From Bacteroidales bacterium UBA5433 (lineage in GTDB: Bacteria; Bacteroidota; Bacteroidia; Bacteroidales; UBA932), in assembly GCA_002427525.1 (NCBI GenBank), contig DIRP01000022.1, forward strand, positions 1 through 53,000: 53,000 nt of DNA. Reading direction: 5' to 3'. Shown one piece after another: positions 1 through 8,728 of this stretch. A model generated the notes under the pieces. It did no database searches. It was not told the DNA's origin and was given only the letters and a program-made list of their open reading frames with translations. How positions within the stretch are numbered: the stretch's first letter is position 1; the number at the start of each line of letters is the position of its first letter. Made by a program: the position numbers and the translations under genes.

Positions 1-1
1 G

Positions 2-403
2 TTTGGAGAGGAACTGATGGTAGAGAATGCAGAAAAAGCACTTGCCTTAACTTGTAAAGAAACAGGAGCTTCTGTTTTTGAATATACGGTAGCCCCGGTT
101 TTTATGGATACCGAGAACAGGGGAGCGCACCAGTGGCTTGTGGAATTTGAAGCCCTGCCCCCCAACACAGCCGATTTTGTTGAGAAACTGGATAAAAACC
201 TAATGCAGGTAAACTCAGACTACCATGCCAAACGGATGGATACCGGAGCTATGGACCCTCCGCAATTGGTGCTTATGAAAAAAGGCAGTTTTTACAAATG
301 GATGGCACAAAACGACAAACTGGGAGGTCAACATAAAGTCCCCCGGTTATGGAATACCCGTCATTACGCAGAGGTGTTGTTAAAAGTAAATGAAAGCATC
401 TGA
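2..403 (+). CDS. GH3-family acyl-adenylating enzyme, C-terminal fragment
   Basis: This is the last 133 codons of a protein cut by the left edge; the frame is open from base 2 (reads FGEELMVENAEKAL), so the ATG at 17 is internal. The segments GEELMVENAE, VFEYTVAPVFMD, HQWLVEFE and the ending RHYAEVLLKV are typical of the C-terminal domain of bacterial GH3 auxin-responsive-promoter-like proteins, which are usually about 500 residues. Plant GH3 enzymes adenylate a carboxylic acid and conjugate it to an amine; the substrate in Bacteroidota is not known to me. It overlaps the next gene by 14 bp, so the two are translationally coupled. The catalytic N-terminal part is outside the window. Confidence 0.8.
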   Translation, partial: FGEELMVENAEKALALTCKETGASVFEYTVAPVFMDTENRGAHQWLVEFEALPPNTADFVEKLDKNLMQVNSDYHAKRMDTGAMDPPQLVLMKKGSFYKWMAQNDKLGGQHKVPRLWNTRHYAEVLLKVNESI

Positions 404-1334
404 CATACTGGAAGTTTTCAGATTTCAGGCACAACATACGGCTGTATATGCCCGTTACCTGGAACTGCTGGGAGTGGACCCGTTACAAATCACTTCTCCT
501 GAATTTATTCCGTTTCTGCCCATTCGTTTTTTTAAATCGCATACCGTGTACAACGGTTCCCGGCCCCCGGAACACGTCTTTACAAGTTCTGCCACTACAG
601 GTATGACTCCCTCGCATCACCCGGTTGACAGCCTGGAGCGGTACGGTCAAAGCGTATTGGATACATTTCGTCTTTTCTACGGAAACCCCTCCGCCTATAC
701 CATCCTTGCCCTGCTGCCTTCCTATATGGAAAGGCCGGGATCGTCACTGGTCTATATGATGCAGGTGCTGATGAAAAAAAGTAGCGGGAAAGCAGACGGT
801 TTTTACCTGCACAACAAGGAAGATTTATACCGGCATTTGCAAACTCTGGCTGCCAAAGGAAAGCCCGTCTGGTTGCTGGGAGCTGCATTTGCTCTTTTGG
901 ATTTTGCAGAGACTTACACCGTAACCCACCCCGGTTTAACCGTAGTGGAAACAGGAGGCATGAAAGGAAAAGGTGTGGAACTGTCCAGAGAAACGCTCCA
1001 CCTGCGATTAAAATCCGGCTTTCCTTCCAGCCCCATTCATAGCGAATACAGTATGGCTGAATTGTTTTCCCAGGCATACGCCTGCGAAGAAGATCTGTAC
1101 TTCCGCTGCCCACCTTCCATGCAGGTTTTCATCCGCGACCTGCAAGATCCTTTCAGGTACCTTAAAGACGGAATACGTGGCGGTATCAATATTACAGATC
1201 TGGAAAACCGCCATTCCTGTTCGTTCATAGAAACAGAAGACCTGGGGTTGCGGCTGCCCGACGGACGCTTTCAGGTGTTGGGCAGAATTCCGGCCGCCGA
1301 ACTGCGAGGCTGCAACATGCTTATAGACCTGTAA
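390..1334 (+). CDS. LuxE-like acyl-protein synthetase / acyl-adenylating enzyme
   Basis: A 314-residue protein of the LuxE (acyl-protein synthetase) family. An AMP-binding-type loop FTSSATTG lies at residues 64-71 and an adenylate-forming-type motif HSEYSMAEL at 217-225, so it probably activates a carboxylate as acyl-AMP. LuxE itself hands fatty acid to an acyl reductase in luminous bacteria; no luciferase or reductase gene is present here, so the natural acceptor is unknown. The start overlaps the GH3-like gene by 14 bp and the stop lies 5 bp from the stop of the convergent DUF2723 gene. The pairing of two different adenylate-forming enzymes suggests one acyl-transfer pathway, which is inference. 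Confidence 0.78.
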   Translation: MKASDILEVFRFQAQHTAVYARYLELLGVDPLQITSPEFIPFLPIRFFKSHTVYNGSRPPEHVFTSSATTGMTPSHHPVDSLERYGQSVLDTFRLFYGNPSAYTILALLPSYMERPGSSLVYMMQVLMKKSSGKADGFYLHNKEDLYRHLQTLAAKGKPVWLLGAAFALLDFAETYTVTHPGLTVVETGGMKGKGVELSRETLHLRLKSGFPSSPIHSEYSMAELFSQAYACEEDLYFRCPPSMQVFIRDLQDPFRYLKDGIRGGINITDLENRHSCSFIETEDLGLRLPDGRFQVLGRIPAAELRGCNMLIDL

Positions 1335-1339
1335 TAAAT

Positions 1340-4300
1340 CTATTGAAACCTGTCAAACAGCTCTTCAATTTTGTTCTTATACTCCCCGCCCAACTCGGGA
1401 TCGTTATTGAGCATCAGGATATCATTCACATGAACGTACGTACTGATAGCAGATTCTGCATCCTGTACAGACAAGAATCCTCCGCGGTGAGACCCTAAGA
1501 AGTATTCAATGGCCTTGAATGTCTCATCCAGAAAAGGAACAGCCAATGCACGGGCTTTCTCCGGTTCTTCCAGGAAATAATACAATTCAATGGCTTCCAT
1601 GACTCCTACCTCGTTCAAAGAGGGTTGCACTACATAATTCAAAGGATATTGTTGCATCACCTCCATCCCGCGATCAAGTATTTCTTCGGCCTTTTCCAAT
1701 TCTCCTTCCAGGATAAGGGCTTTGGCCACCTGGGTGTACATCTGACGGATAGCCTGTTGTACCAGGTACAAGTACGTAACATGGTAATCCAGCAATACGT
1801 CCGGTTGGTCCATGCGGCCCCAGCTGTACTCATGCATAAGCAGGTTGTACATTTTTTGCGTATCCATGTACGGAACCTCTTTGCTCAGCCCTGTTGTTTT
1901 AAAGGGCATAAGTTTGTACGCCATACCATCAAAACGCAAGTAGTCCTTTATACCAATGTTCAAGTCCCCGCCTTTGGAAACCATATATATAGGCCTGTCC
2001 CACTGGTAGTTGGCCAATAAGTCCAAAAACATCATTTCCACCTTAAGCAAGGTGTTTTTGTTTTCGGGAATATCCAGGTCCATATAATCCGGTATCAGGT
2101 GGGCATCTTTCTCCGGCACAATCCCACAAGCCAATACATTTTCTTTGTTCACCGGGATCCGCAATTTACGCGCCGGCAGGTAATTGATCATAGTGCCGTC
2201 TGCCAATTGCAGCTTGGCTTTGGGGTTTCCCATAACCCCCACAGCCTGGATAGCGGAAACACGTTCAGATACCCTTTCGTAAATAGGCAGGATTTCATTG
2301 GTTCCATAGGTGTAGGATACACGAGGGATAGAAAAAACAACCGGGGCCGATTCGTAATTTCTCCATTGCATCTGGTCTATGTACCAGTCGGTGCCCATAA
2401 GAGAAGTATTCATAACACGCACGTCCGTTCTTGTTCCTTCCACTTCTTGCAAGTACCAAAGGGGAAAGGTATCGTTATCGCCATGCGTTACAATAATGGC
2501 ATTGCAGTTGGGCAGGCAGGTGTTTAAAAAATTGGCGGCAAAGTCACGTGCTGTATAACGGCCACTTCTGTTGTGGTCATCCCAGTTTTGTGCCAGCATC
2601 TGGAAAGGCACAATAAGACACAAAACCGCGGCAAGGGAAGAGGCAACTGCCGGTTTCATGATTTTTCGCAACAAGTGAGCCAGGGACATAACCCCCAACC
2701 CCACCCAGATTGAAAAAGCATAAAACGATCCGGCATAAGCATAATCTCGCTCCCGGGGTTGGTACGGAGGCTGGTTCAGGTAAACAACAATAGCAAGCCC
2801 GGTCATAAAGAACAGAAGAAATGTAATCCAGGCATTGCGTTTATCCCTGGCTGTCTGGTACACCAAACCGGCAATCCCCAACAACAAAGGCAGCATATAA
2901 TAATGGTTTTTGGCTTTGTTGTTCTTCAACATATCCGGGGCTTTTGTCTGATCTCCCAAACGTATTTTATCAATAAACCCAATGCCACTTTCCCAATTAC
3001 CCCGTACCGGATCTCCCGGATTAATTCCCTGTATATCGTTCTGACGTCCCGCAAAATTCCACATGAAGTAACGCCAGTACATATAATTCACCTGATAATC
3101 AAAAAAGAAAACCATATTATCCAGGAATGTAGGCATACGTTTGCCATCTGAATTTAGTTTTCCTTTGCCCGAGTTGTACGAATCATAAAATATAGCATGT
3201 GTTTCCCTTTTGCTCCACATACGCGGGAAAATCATCTTGTCTGTATCTTTATAAACAGGCATTTCCGGCCCTTTCACCCGCTCATACCTGCCGTCTGCTT
3301 TTATATACTGGGTAGTATTTTTCCATGTATCATACGGCGAGCTGTAAACCCCGTCGTAAAACAACGGCGACGAACCGTATTGTTCACGCGCCAGGTATCT
3401 TCCCAAAGCAAAAGGATTGTCCGGCTGGTTTTCGTTGGTAGGAGTTTGTGCCGACGAACGAATAACAACCATAGCAAAGGAAGAATAACCTATGATTATA
3501 ACCGTAACACAGAGCAGGATGGTATTCCAGAGTACCTGTCCTTTTTTGTACGAATGTTGCACACCAAGGAACAAGAGAACAAGCAACCCTATAATAAAGA
3601 ACAACATGCCACTGTTGAAAGGCAACCCAAACACATTCACAAACAACAAATCAAACCATCCCGATATTTTAGGTACCCAGGGGATAACCCCATAAAGTAC
3701 AAAGGCTATGAGTACAGCCGACAAAAGCAAAGTCGCAATGGCTCCTTTCCATGAAAAAGGATATTTCTTGTAAAAATATATGAAAACGAGGGCCGGAATG
3801 GCCAGCAGGTTCAACAGGTGCACCCCAATAGACAGCCCCATCAAGTAAGCAATCAGCACAATCCACCGGTTGGCATACGGTTTGTCCGCATCTTCTTCCC
3901 ACTTGAGCATGGCCCAAAACACAGCCGCCGTAAACAAAGAAGACATGGCGTAAACCTCGGCTTCTACTGCAGAAAACCAGGCCGTATCTGAAAAAGAATA
4001 AACCAGCGATCCCACCGCAGCCGCCCCCCATACAGCAACCGCGTTGCCCCAGTCCAGGGGAATGCGCTGTGCTTCCAGCAACCTTCTGCCAAGATGGGAA
4101 ATGGACCAAAAGAGCAACAGGACACAAAAAGCCGAGGCAAGGGCACTCATGGCGTTGATGAGCCAGGCAGCCTGCTGCCCGTTACCAAACAAAGAGAAGA
4201 GCCTTCCAAACAGCTGGTAAGTTGGGTTTCCGGGAGGATGTCCTACTTCCAGCTTGTACGACGAGGCAATAAATTCCCCACAATCCCAAAAACTGGCTGT

Positions 4301-4393
4301 TGGTTCTATGCTGGCAAGATACACAACTGCTGAAATAGCAAAGACCACCCAGCCAATCAGGAGGTCTGTCTTTTTAAATGTCTTTATTTCCAT
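1340..4393 (-). CDS. DUF2723 (GT117) multi-pass membrane protein, putative protein glycosyltransferase
   Basis: A 1017-residue integral membrane protein starting MEIKTFKKTD. The N-terminal signature (FWDCGEFIASSYKLEVGHPP, about residues 35-54) is the hallmark of family PF11028/GT117, followed by many hydrophobic helices to about residue 650 and a soluble, helical, TPR-like C-terminal region. The human member TMEM260 is a protein O-mannosyltransferase, so the bacterial protein may glycosylate exported proteins; that is inference. An upstream in-frame extension of 85 codons exists, but its sequence is polar and low quality, it runs into the divergent gene at 4448, and it starts upstream of the -7 box at 4398-4405, so I placed the start at 4393. 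Monocistronic; length normal for the family. Confidence 0.88.
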   Translation of the reverse strand: MEIKTFKKTDLLIGWVVFAISAVVYLASIEPTASFWDCGEFIASSYKLEVGHPPGNPTYQLFGRLFSLFGNGQQAAWLINAMSALASAFCVLLLFWSISHLGRRLLEAQRIPLDWGNAVAVWGAAAVGSLVYSFSDTAWFSAVEAEVYAMSSLFTAAVFWAMLKWEEDADKPYANRWIVLIAYLMGLSIGVHLLNLLAIPALVFIYFYKKYPFSWKGAIATLLLSAVLIAFVLYGVIPWVPKISGWFDLLFVNVFGLPFNSGMLFFIIGLLVLLFLGVQHSYKKGQVLWNTILLCVTVIIIGYSSFAMVVIRSSAQTPTNENQPDNPFALGRYLAREQYGSSPLFYDGVYSSPYDTWKNTTQYIKADGRYERVKGPEMPVYKDTDKMIFPRMWSKRETHAIFYDSYNSGKGKLNSDGKRMPTFLDNMVFFFDYQVNYMYWRYFMWNFAGRQNDIQGINPGDPVRGNWESGIGFIDKIRLGDQTKAPDMLKNNKAKNHYYMLPLLLGIAGLVYQTARDKRNAWITFLLFFMTGLAIVVYLNQPPYQPRERDYAYAGSFYAFSIWVGLGVMSLAHLLRKIMKPAVASSLAAVLCLIVPFQMLAQNWDDHNRSGRYTARDFAANFLNTCLPNCNAIIVTHGDNDTFPLWYLQEVEGTRTDVRVMNTSLMGTDWYIDQMQWRNYESAPVVFSIPRVSYTYGTNEILPIYERVSERVSAIQAVGVMGNPKAKLQLADGTMINYLPARKLRIPVNKENVLACGIVPEKDAHLIPDYMDLDIPENKNTLLKVEMMFLDLLANYQWDRPIYMVSKGGDLNIGIKDYLRFDGMAYKLMPFKTTGLSKEVPYMDTQKMYNLLMHEYSWGRMDQPDVLLDYHVTYLYLVQQAIRQMYTQVAKALILEGELEKAEEILDRGMEVMQQYPLNYVVQPSLNEVGVMEAIELYYFLEEPEKARALAVPFLDETFKAIEYFLGSHRGGFLSVQDAESAISTYVHVNDILMLNNDPELGGEYKNKIEELFDRFQ

Positions 4394-4397
4394 GTTA

Positions 4398-4405
4398 CAA
4401 ATGTA
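4398..4405 (-). promoter_or_regulatory. Bacteroidetes -7 box (TACATTTG) for the DUF2723 gene
   Basis: A perfect TAnnTTTG on the - strand ends 4 nt before the ATG at 4393. No TTTG is seen at the -33 position. With the usual spacing, transcription would begin at or next to the start codon. Confidence 0.55.
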
Positions 4406-4423
4406 GGCTATTTTTTTTACCTT

Positions 4424-4431
4424 TACCTTTG
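4424..4431 (+). promoter_or_regulatory. Bacteroidetes -7 box (TACCTTTG) for the DUF4271-hemD operon
   Basis: A perfect TAnnTTTG on the + strand, 16 nt before the ATG at 4448 and back to back with the divergent box of the DUF2723 gene. The T-rich stretch upstream contains no clear TTTG at -33. Confidence 0.5.
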
Positions 4432-4447
4432 GATTTGCTTTAAAATT

Positions 4448-5083
4448 ATGGATTGGATTGTCTTGGGTCTGGCTGTTTCCCTCTGCCTTATCTTCCTTTT
4501 TACCCGCGATGCTCTGGCCTTGTTGTTTCTGGGTTGTTTCCGTTACAATATATCCATGGAAAATGAAGAACAGGGGAGTATCCGCTTTTCGCGTGCTTTT
4601 TTGTGCCTGTTCACTCTGACCGTTCTGGCGTATTTCATCACCACTCACGACCGCTTGTTTTCTCCTTTACCCTATGCGCTCACCGGACTTTCCGAGCCTG
4701 CCCTGTTTTTTATTATTTTAGGGGCCTTATGTACCTGGACTTTACTCAGGTACGTACTCATCAAATGTATCGGCTGGGTCATTGATCGTCCTGCTTTTAC
4801 CGATTTTCTGGAACGTACAGGACGCGACTTTTGTATCCTTTCCGGTTTTGTCTTTATTCCTTTTTTACTGGTATTTTACCTAATGGGAAAAGCAGACGGA
4901 AATGCTGTACTAATTGCAGCCATTGTTGTATTTTCCGCCGGGTATGTTTTTTATGTTTTACGGAGTCTGAAAATTTTTCTCTCGGCAGGATTCTCTCTTT
5001 TTTTCTGGATTTTGTATCTTTGCATATTGGAAGTAATACCAATAGGAGTGTTAATTCACTTTTTAGCAGGGATACGATTATGA
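4448..5083 (+). CDS. DUF4271 family membrane protein
   Basis: A 211-residue hydrophobic protein with an N-terminal helix and about five further predicted membrane helices. Family DUF4271 is found in Bacteroidota, where it commonly sits directly before hemD, as here: its TGA overlaps the hemD ATG (ATGA, 5080-5083). No function is established. A member of a heme- or envelope-related operon is all that context supports. The final 70 bases also carry a possible internal promoter for hemD. Confidence 0.75.
   Translation: MDWIVLGLAVSLCLIFLFTRDALALLFLGCFRYNISMENEEQGSIRFSRAFLCLFTLTVLAYFITTHDRLFSPLPYALTGLSEPALFFIILGALCTWTLLRYVLIKCIGWVIDRPAFTDFLERTGRDFCILSGFVFIPFLLVFYLMGKADGNAVLIAAIVVFSAGYVFYVLRSLKIFLSAGFSLFFWILYLCILEVIPIGVLIHFLAGIRL
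5015..5022 (+). promoter_or_regulatory. Possible internal -7 box (TATCTTTG) ahead of hemD
   Basis: A perfect TAnnTTTG match inside the 3' end of the DUF4271 gene, 57 nt upstream of the hemD ATG. It may give hemD, the lipoprotein gene, rnpA and yidD their own transcript. It could equally be chance in T-rich membrane-protein coding DNA. Confidence 0.3.
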
Positions 5084-5826
5084 GGATCAAGAACATACTT
5101 ATTTCACAACCGGCACCTAACGGATGCTCCCCTTATGAGGAAATAAGAGAAAAATACGGACTGGTCATTGATTTCATTCCGTTTATTCGTGTAGAAGGAT
5201 TATCTGCAAAAGATTTCAGGGCACAGCGCATAAACATACTGGATCATACAGCTGTGGTTTTTACATCACGTTCTGCCATTGATACCTTTTTTTCGCTAAG
5301 CGAAGAATTGCGCACCACCATCCCGGACGACATGAAATATTTCTGCACAACAGAAGCCGTGGCTGTTTACCTTCAAAAGTACATTGTTTACAGAAAAAGA
5401 AAAATATTTTTTGGAAAGGGGAATATCCCCTCACTCATAGAAGCAATTGGTTCAAAGCATAAAAACGAACGTTTCCTGCTTACTTTAGCAGACTGCCACA
5501 ATCCCGACCTTCCCCTTGCCTTTGAAAATGCCGGACTTGACTTTACAAAAGCCATCTTCACACGTACCTTAATGGAAGACCTTTCCAAAATCAACCTGAG
5601 AAAATACCAGCTATTGATCTTTTATTCTCCGGCTGACGTCAGATCACTTATAGAAAACTTCCCGGATTTTAAACAGAATTCCACGTTATTTGGGACGTTT
5701 GGAAAAGCAACGGCTGCCGCTTTAAAAGAAGCCCGGTTAGAGCCCTGTTTCCAAGCCCCCACTCCGGAAGCTCCTTCTATTGCTCAAGCCCTTACCATCT
5801 ACCTGGAAAAAGAAAAAGGAACATGA
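5080..5826 (+). CDS. hemD: Uroporphyrinogen-III synthase family protein (HemD)
   Basis: A 248-residue HemD-superfamily protein starting MRIKNILISQPAP. Typical segments are FTSRSAIDTFF (about residues 67-77), the YFCTTEAVAVYLQKYI region, LLIFYSPADVRSLI and the C-terminal EAPTPEAPSIAQAL. The enzyme closes hydroxymethylbilane to uroporphyrinogen III, the last common step to heme and corrinoids. No other tetrapyrrole gene is in the window, so the pathway context cannot be confirmed. It is coupled to DUF4271 by ATGA and to the next lipoprotein gene by another ATGA (5823-5826). A longer upstream reading in the same frame overlaps DUF4271 by 250 bp and was rejected as start. Confidence 0.85.
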   Translation: MRIKNILISQPAPNGCSPYEEIREKYGLVIDFIPFIRVEGLSAKDFRAQRINILDHTAVVFTSRSAIDTFFSLSEELRTTIPDDMKYFCTTEAVAVYLQKYIVYRKRKIFFGKGNIPSLIEAIGSKHKNERFLLTLADCHNPDLPLAFENAGLDFTKAIFTRTLMEDLSKINLRKYQLLIFYSPADVRSLIENFPDFKQNSTLFGTFGKATAAALKEARLEPCFQAPTPEAPSIAQALTIYLEKEKGT

Positions 5827-6212
5827 AACGGACATGCAGTCTGTGCCTTGTTTTCCTGACAGCCCTGGTGTTTGCATCTTGTCAGAAAAACTTCAACCAC
5901 TACAGAGAACTGATTTACGGTACGTGGGAACTTACCTCTGTTGACGGAATGATTCCGGAAAATCCGGACCGTCTTTATTTTAAAACAAGTACGGCCGTCA
6001 CCCTCACCCAGGATGGGAGCCATTACGAGGGACAATACCAGTTTTACTGCAATGTGCTGACCACATATTTTGAGAAAAAAGAGGACCTTTACCAGGAATG
6101 GCGTGTAATAACGCTCAAGGATTCCCTTATGAGTGCCGTGGTGGAATTTTGTGAAACAGCAGAGGGAGAGCAAGAAACGGGTTCTGTTCTGGAATACAGA
6201 AAAATGCCGTAA
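5823..6212 (+). CDS. Small lipoprotein with lipocalin-like domain
   Basis: A 129-residue exported protein with a basic N-terminus, a hydrophobic core and a lipobox FASC placing the acylated Cys at residue 20. The mature part begins with LIYGTWELTSVDG, the GxW opening strand of a lipocalin-like beta-barrel, followed by short alternating strands. The ligand is unknown. It overlaps hemD by 4 bp and precedes rnpA by 20 bp, so it is part of the DUF4271-hemD-rnpA-yidD transcript. Confidence 0.7.
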   Translation: MKRTCSLCLVFLTALVFASCQKNFNHYRELIYGTWELTSVDGMIPENPDRLYFKTSTAVTLTQDGSHYEGQYQFYCNVLTTYFEKKEDLYQEWRVITLKDSLMSAVVEFCETAEGEQETGSVLEYRKMP

Positions 6213-6232
6213 CACAAACACTGTCTGATGTA

Positions 6233-6667
6233 ATGAAACCGGAATATTCTTATGTCTTCCCAAAAAGCAGGCGTTTGTCTTCCAAAAAAGAGATTGATTC
6301 ACTTTTTTCGGAAGGACACACTTTTTCTTCAGGCCCCTTTCGGGTTTTTTACCGCTTGTGCCAAAGCAACAACTCCGGTCTGCCCGAATGCCGCATAGCT
6401 GTTGCCGTACCCAAGAAACACCTGAAATCTGCCGTAAAAAGAAACCTTGTAAAGCGCAGGATTAAAGAATCTTTCAGGCTCCTTTATCCCCACAAACTGG
6501 AACCGACACTTATTCAAACACGCTCAAGACTCCTGTTTTTATGTTTATATTTACCGTATGACATCAAACCCTGGCATGTTACAGAAGAAAAAATGGGTAT
6601 CCTGCTGTCGCAGTTTTCTGAACTTTGTAAAGAAAATGCTGGCCTTACCACTCATCCTGTTGGTTAA
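6233..6667 (+). CDS. rnpA: Ribonuclease P protein component
   Basis: A 144-residue basic protein that binds the RNase P RNA and helps mature tRNA 5' ends. The RNR signature KSAVKRNLVKRRIKESFR spans residues 65-82, preceded by CRIAVAVPKKH, both diagnostic. The N-terminal RRLSSKKEIDSLF helix is also family-typical. The start MKPEYSYVFP follows the lipoprotein gene by 20 bp. The 3' end overlaps yidD, a pairing seen across bacteria; the usual partner rpmH is not here. Confidence 0.95.
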   Translation: MKPEYSYVFPKSRRLSSKKEIDSLFSEGHTFSSGPFRVFYRLCQSNNSGLPECRIAVAVPKKHLKSAVKRNLVKRRIKESFRLLYPHKLEPTLIQTRSRLLFLCLYLPYDIKPWHVTEEKMGILLSQFSELCKENAGLTTHPVG

Positions 6668-6848
6668 GTGTTACCAGGTATGTATTTCGCCTTTTACCCC
6701 ATCATCCTGCCGTTTTACTCCCACCTGTTCCCAATATGCCTTGGAGGCCTTTCGAAAACATGGACTATGTAAAGGTTTGTATTTATCTGTAAAACGAATC
6801 CTCCGTTGCAACCCGTGGGGGGGAGGGGGCTACGATCCGGTACCCTGA
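6636..6848 (+). CDS. yidD: Membrane protein insertion efficiency factor YidD
   Basis: A 70-residue YidD: hydrophobic N-terminus, then CYQVCISPFTPSSCRFTP with the conserved Cys pattern, TCSQYALEAF, and the closing RCNPWGGGGYDPVP. YidD is a small membrane-associated protein thought to assist YidC-dependent insertion. I chose the ATG at 6636 because homologues start about there and the overlap with rnpA stays at 32 bp; in-frame ATGs at 6576 and 6558 would add 20 to 26 atypical residues. Its last 19 bases overlap the convergent uvrC stop region. Confidence 0.9.
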   Translation: MLALPLILLVKCYQVCISPFTPSSCRFTPTCSQYALEAFRKHGLCKGLYLSVKRILRCNPWGGGGYDPVP

Positions 6849-8692
6849 CTGCTTTCCGGCCGGGTACTTTTGTTTGTCAGTTGCCGGTTTTGAAAAAACG
6901 TGCTTATACTACCGGCCAGCCGGCCGGAAACAACTTCCGCCAATTCTTCCTGATTGGCAGAAGCAATTGTTGCAACGCTTCCAAAACGGACCAATAATTT
7001 TTCCATAGTACGCAAACCTACACCGGGGATTTCCAACAAAACAGAATGTGCCATACTTTGGTCTCGCTTTTTCCTATGAAACGCAAGACCAAAACGGTGT
7101 GCCTCATTGCGAACCTGCATGAGTAACCGCAAAGAAGAGGAATTTTTATCAAGAAACAGAGGCGTTTTGTCCCCGGGCAAGTAAATTTCTTCCATTTTTT
7201 CTGCCAGGCCCACTACCGTTGTCATATGAGTAAGTCCCAGCTGTCCGAGTGCGGTATAAGCAGCGGATAGCTGTCCTTTTCCTCCATCTACCACCACCAG
7301 CTGCGGTAAAGCTTTATTTTCCTCAACCTGACGTTGGTAACGTCGGGTAATCACCTCTTTCATGGTAGCATAATCGTTGGGGCCGGACACGCTTTTAATG
7401 GCAAAGTGACGGTATTCGTTTTTGCTGGGAGCCCCGTTCCTAAATACTACACAGGCACTTACCGGATGGCTTCCCTGCAAATTGGAATTATCAAAGCACT
7501 CGATATGCACAGGTAGCTCTTTCATACCCAGATCTTCCTGAAGTCTTGTAAGGATTTTTACAATCTTTTTCTCACGAGCCGCTCCCCTGTCGCGCACCTC
7601 CATCAGGCGCAGCTGTTCCATCTTATACATACCGGCATTGCGCAGGCTAAGGGCCACCAATGTTTTTTTATCACCTTTTTGTGGCACAAAGACCTTATAG
7701 TTGCCCGGGATCGCTTCCGGCAGGAAAGGGACGAGCACCAGAGACGAAAGCCCGTTCAGCTGTACTTTCATATCTGCCATAAACAAGCTCAGGATGGTTG
7801 CCTGTTCTTCTTCTATATTCAATTTGTATTTTACATTCAACGACTGCACAACGGCACCGCCTGCTACCCGCATAAAATTACCAAAGGCCATGGAAGAGGT
7901 TTGATCTGTAACCAGGCTAAACACATCCAGATTGGGCAACCGGGGATTGACTACTACAGACTTAGCCTGGTATCTTGCCAACACCTCTCCTTGTTCTTTG
8001 TATTTCTGTGCCAATTCAAAATCCATAGCCCGGGAGGCTTGCTTCATCTGTTCTTCCAGAAGCGTGCGAACAGAAGACACATCTCCTTTCAAGATGCTGA
8101 TCACAGACTGTATATATCCTTCATACCTCTCCGGTGTCTCTTCCCCCGTACAAGGAGCATTACATTGCCCTATATGGGCCTGCAAACACTTTCTGTACTT
8201 TCCTGCAGCAATAGCCTTTGGAGTAAGTACCAGCGAACATGTACGCAGAGGATACAACGTGTGGATCAGTTGCAACAATTGCTTACAATAATAAGCGCTG
8301 GTATAAGGTCCAAAATACAACGATCCATCTTTTACCACCTTTCTTGTCTGAAACACCCTGGGAAAAGGTTCATTTTTTATACAAATCCAGGGAAAGGTTT
8401 TGTCGTCTTTCAACAATATATTGTACCTGGGCTGCCATGTTTTAATCAAGTTGTTTTCCAACAACAAAGCATCGCTTTCTGTCTCAACCACAATACAATC
8501 CAGAGAGTGTATGCGGCTGACCATACGCTTTGTTTTTACCGACAGATTTTCACCCGGAGAGAAATACTGGGAAACGCGCTTTTTTAAATCTTTTGCTTTC
8601 CCCACATAGATTACTTTCCCGTCTTTATCCAAAAAGCGGTATACCCCGCAGCTATGCGGCAAAAGGCTTAATTGGTCTGTCACTTTAACCAT
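6830..8692 (-). CDS. uvrC: Excinuclease ABC subunit C
   Basis: A 620-residue UvrC, the nuclease that makes both incisions in nucleotide excision repair. The N-terminal GIY-YIG domain is intact (GVYRF at residues 16-20, VIYVGKAKDLKKRV following, and the acidic ETESDALLLENNLI segment). A UVR helix pair occurs around residues 205-240, the RNase H-like domain with VECFDNSN-type and VVVDGGKGQL motifs around 395-480, and a C-terminal helix-hairpin-helix region (LLEIPGVGLRTMEKLL). Length is normal. The gene is monocistronic; its 3' end overlaps yidD by 19 bp with no room for a conventional terminator. Confidence 0.97.
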   Translation of the reverse strand: MVKVTDQLSLLPHSCGVYRFLDKDGKVIYVGKAKDLKKRVSQYFSPGENLSVKTKRMVSRIHSLDCIVVETESDALLLENNLIKTWQPRYNILLKDDKTFPWICIKNEPFPRVFQTRKVVKDGSLYFGPYTSAYYCKQLLQLIHTLYPLRTCSLVLTPKAIAAGKYRKCLQAHIGQCNAPCTGEETPERYEGYIQSVISILKGDVSSVRTLLEEQMKQASRAMDFELAQKYKEQGEVLARYQAKSVVVNPRLPNLDVFSLVTDQTSSMAFGNFMRVAGGAVVQSLNVKYKLNIEEEQATILSLFMADMKVQLNGLSSLVLVPFLPEAIPGNYKVFVPQKGDKKTLVALSLRNAGMYKMEQLRLMEVRDRGAAREKKIVKILTRLQEDLGMKELPVHIECFDNSNLQGSHPVSACVVFRNGAPSKNEYRHFAIKSVSGPNDYATMKEVITRRYQRQVEENKALPQLVVVDGGKGQLSAAYTALGQLGLTHMTTVVGLAEKMEEIYLPGDKTPLFLDKNSSSLRLLMQVRNEAHRFGLAFHRKKRDQSMAHSVLLEIPGVGLRTMEKLLVRFGSVATIASANQEELAEVVSGRLAGSISTFFQNRQLTNKSTRPESSQGTGS

Positions 8693-8709
8693 TACGTTGT
8701 AAAATTACA

Positions 8710-8717
8710 TATATTTG
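8710..8717 (+). promoter_or_regulatory. Bacteroidetes -7 box (TATATTTG) for the lipid acyltransferase operon
   Basis: A perfect TAnnTTTG located 11 nt before the ATG at 8729 in the short divergent space between uvrC and the acyltransferase gene. No exact TTTG at -33. Confidence 0.5.
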
Positions 8718-8728
8718 TCAAACCATTT

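Noticed and set aside
4394..4648. N-terminal extension of the DUF2723 protein
   Set aside because: The extra 85 residues are polar and atypical, overlap the divergent DUF4271 gene and would begin upstream of the promoter box.
7679..8587. A 302-codon open frame on the + strand opposite uvrC
   Set aside because: Same reasons: low-quality composition, entirely inside a real gene, no family resemblance.
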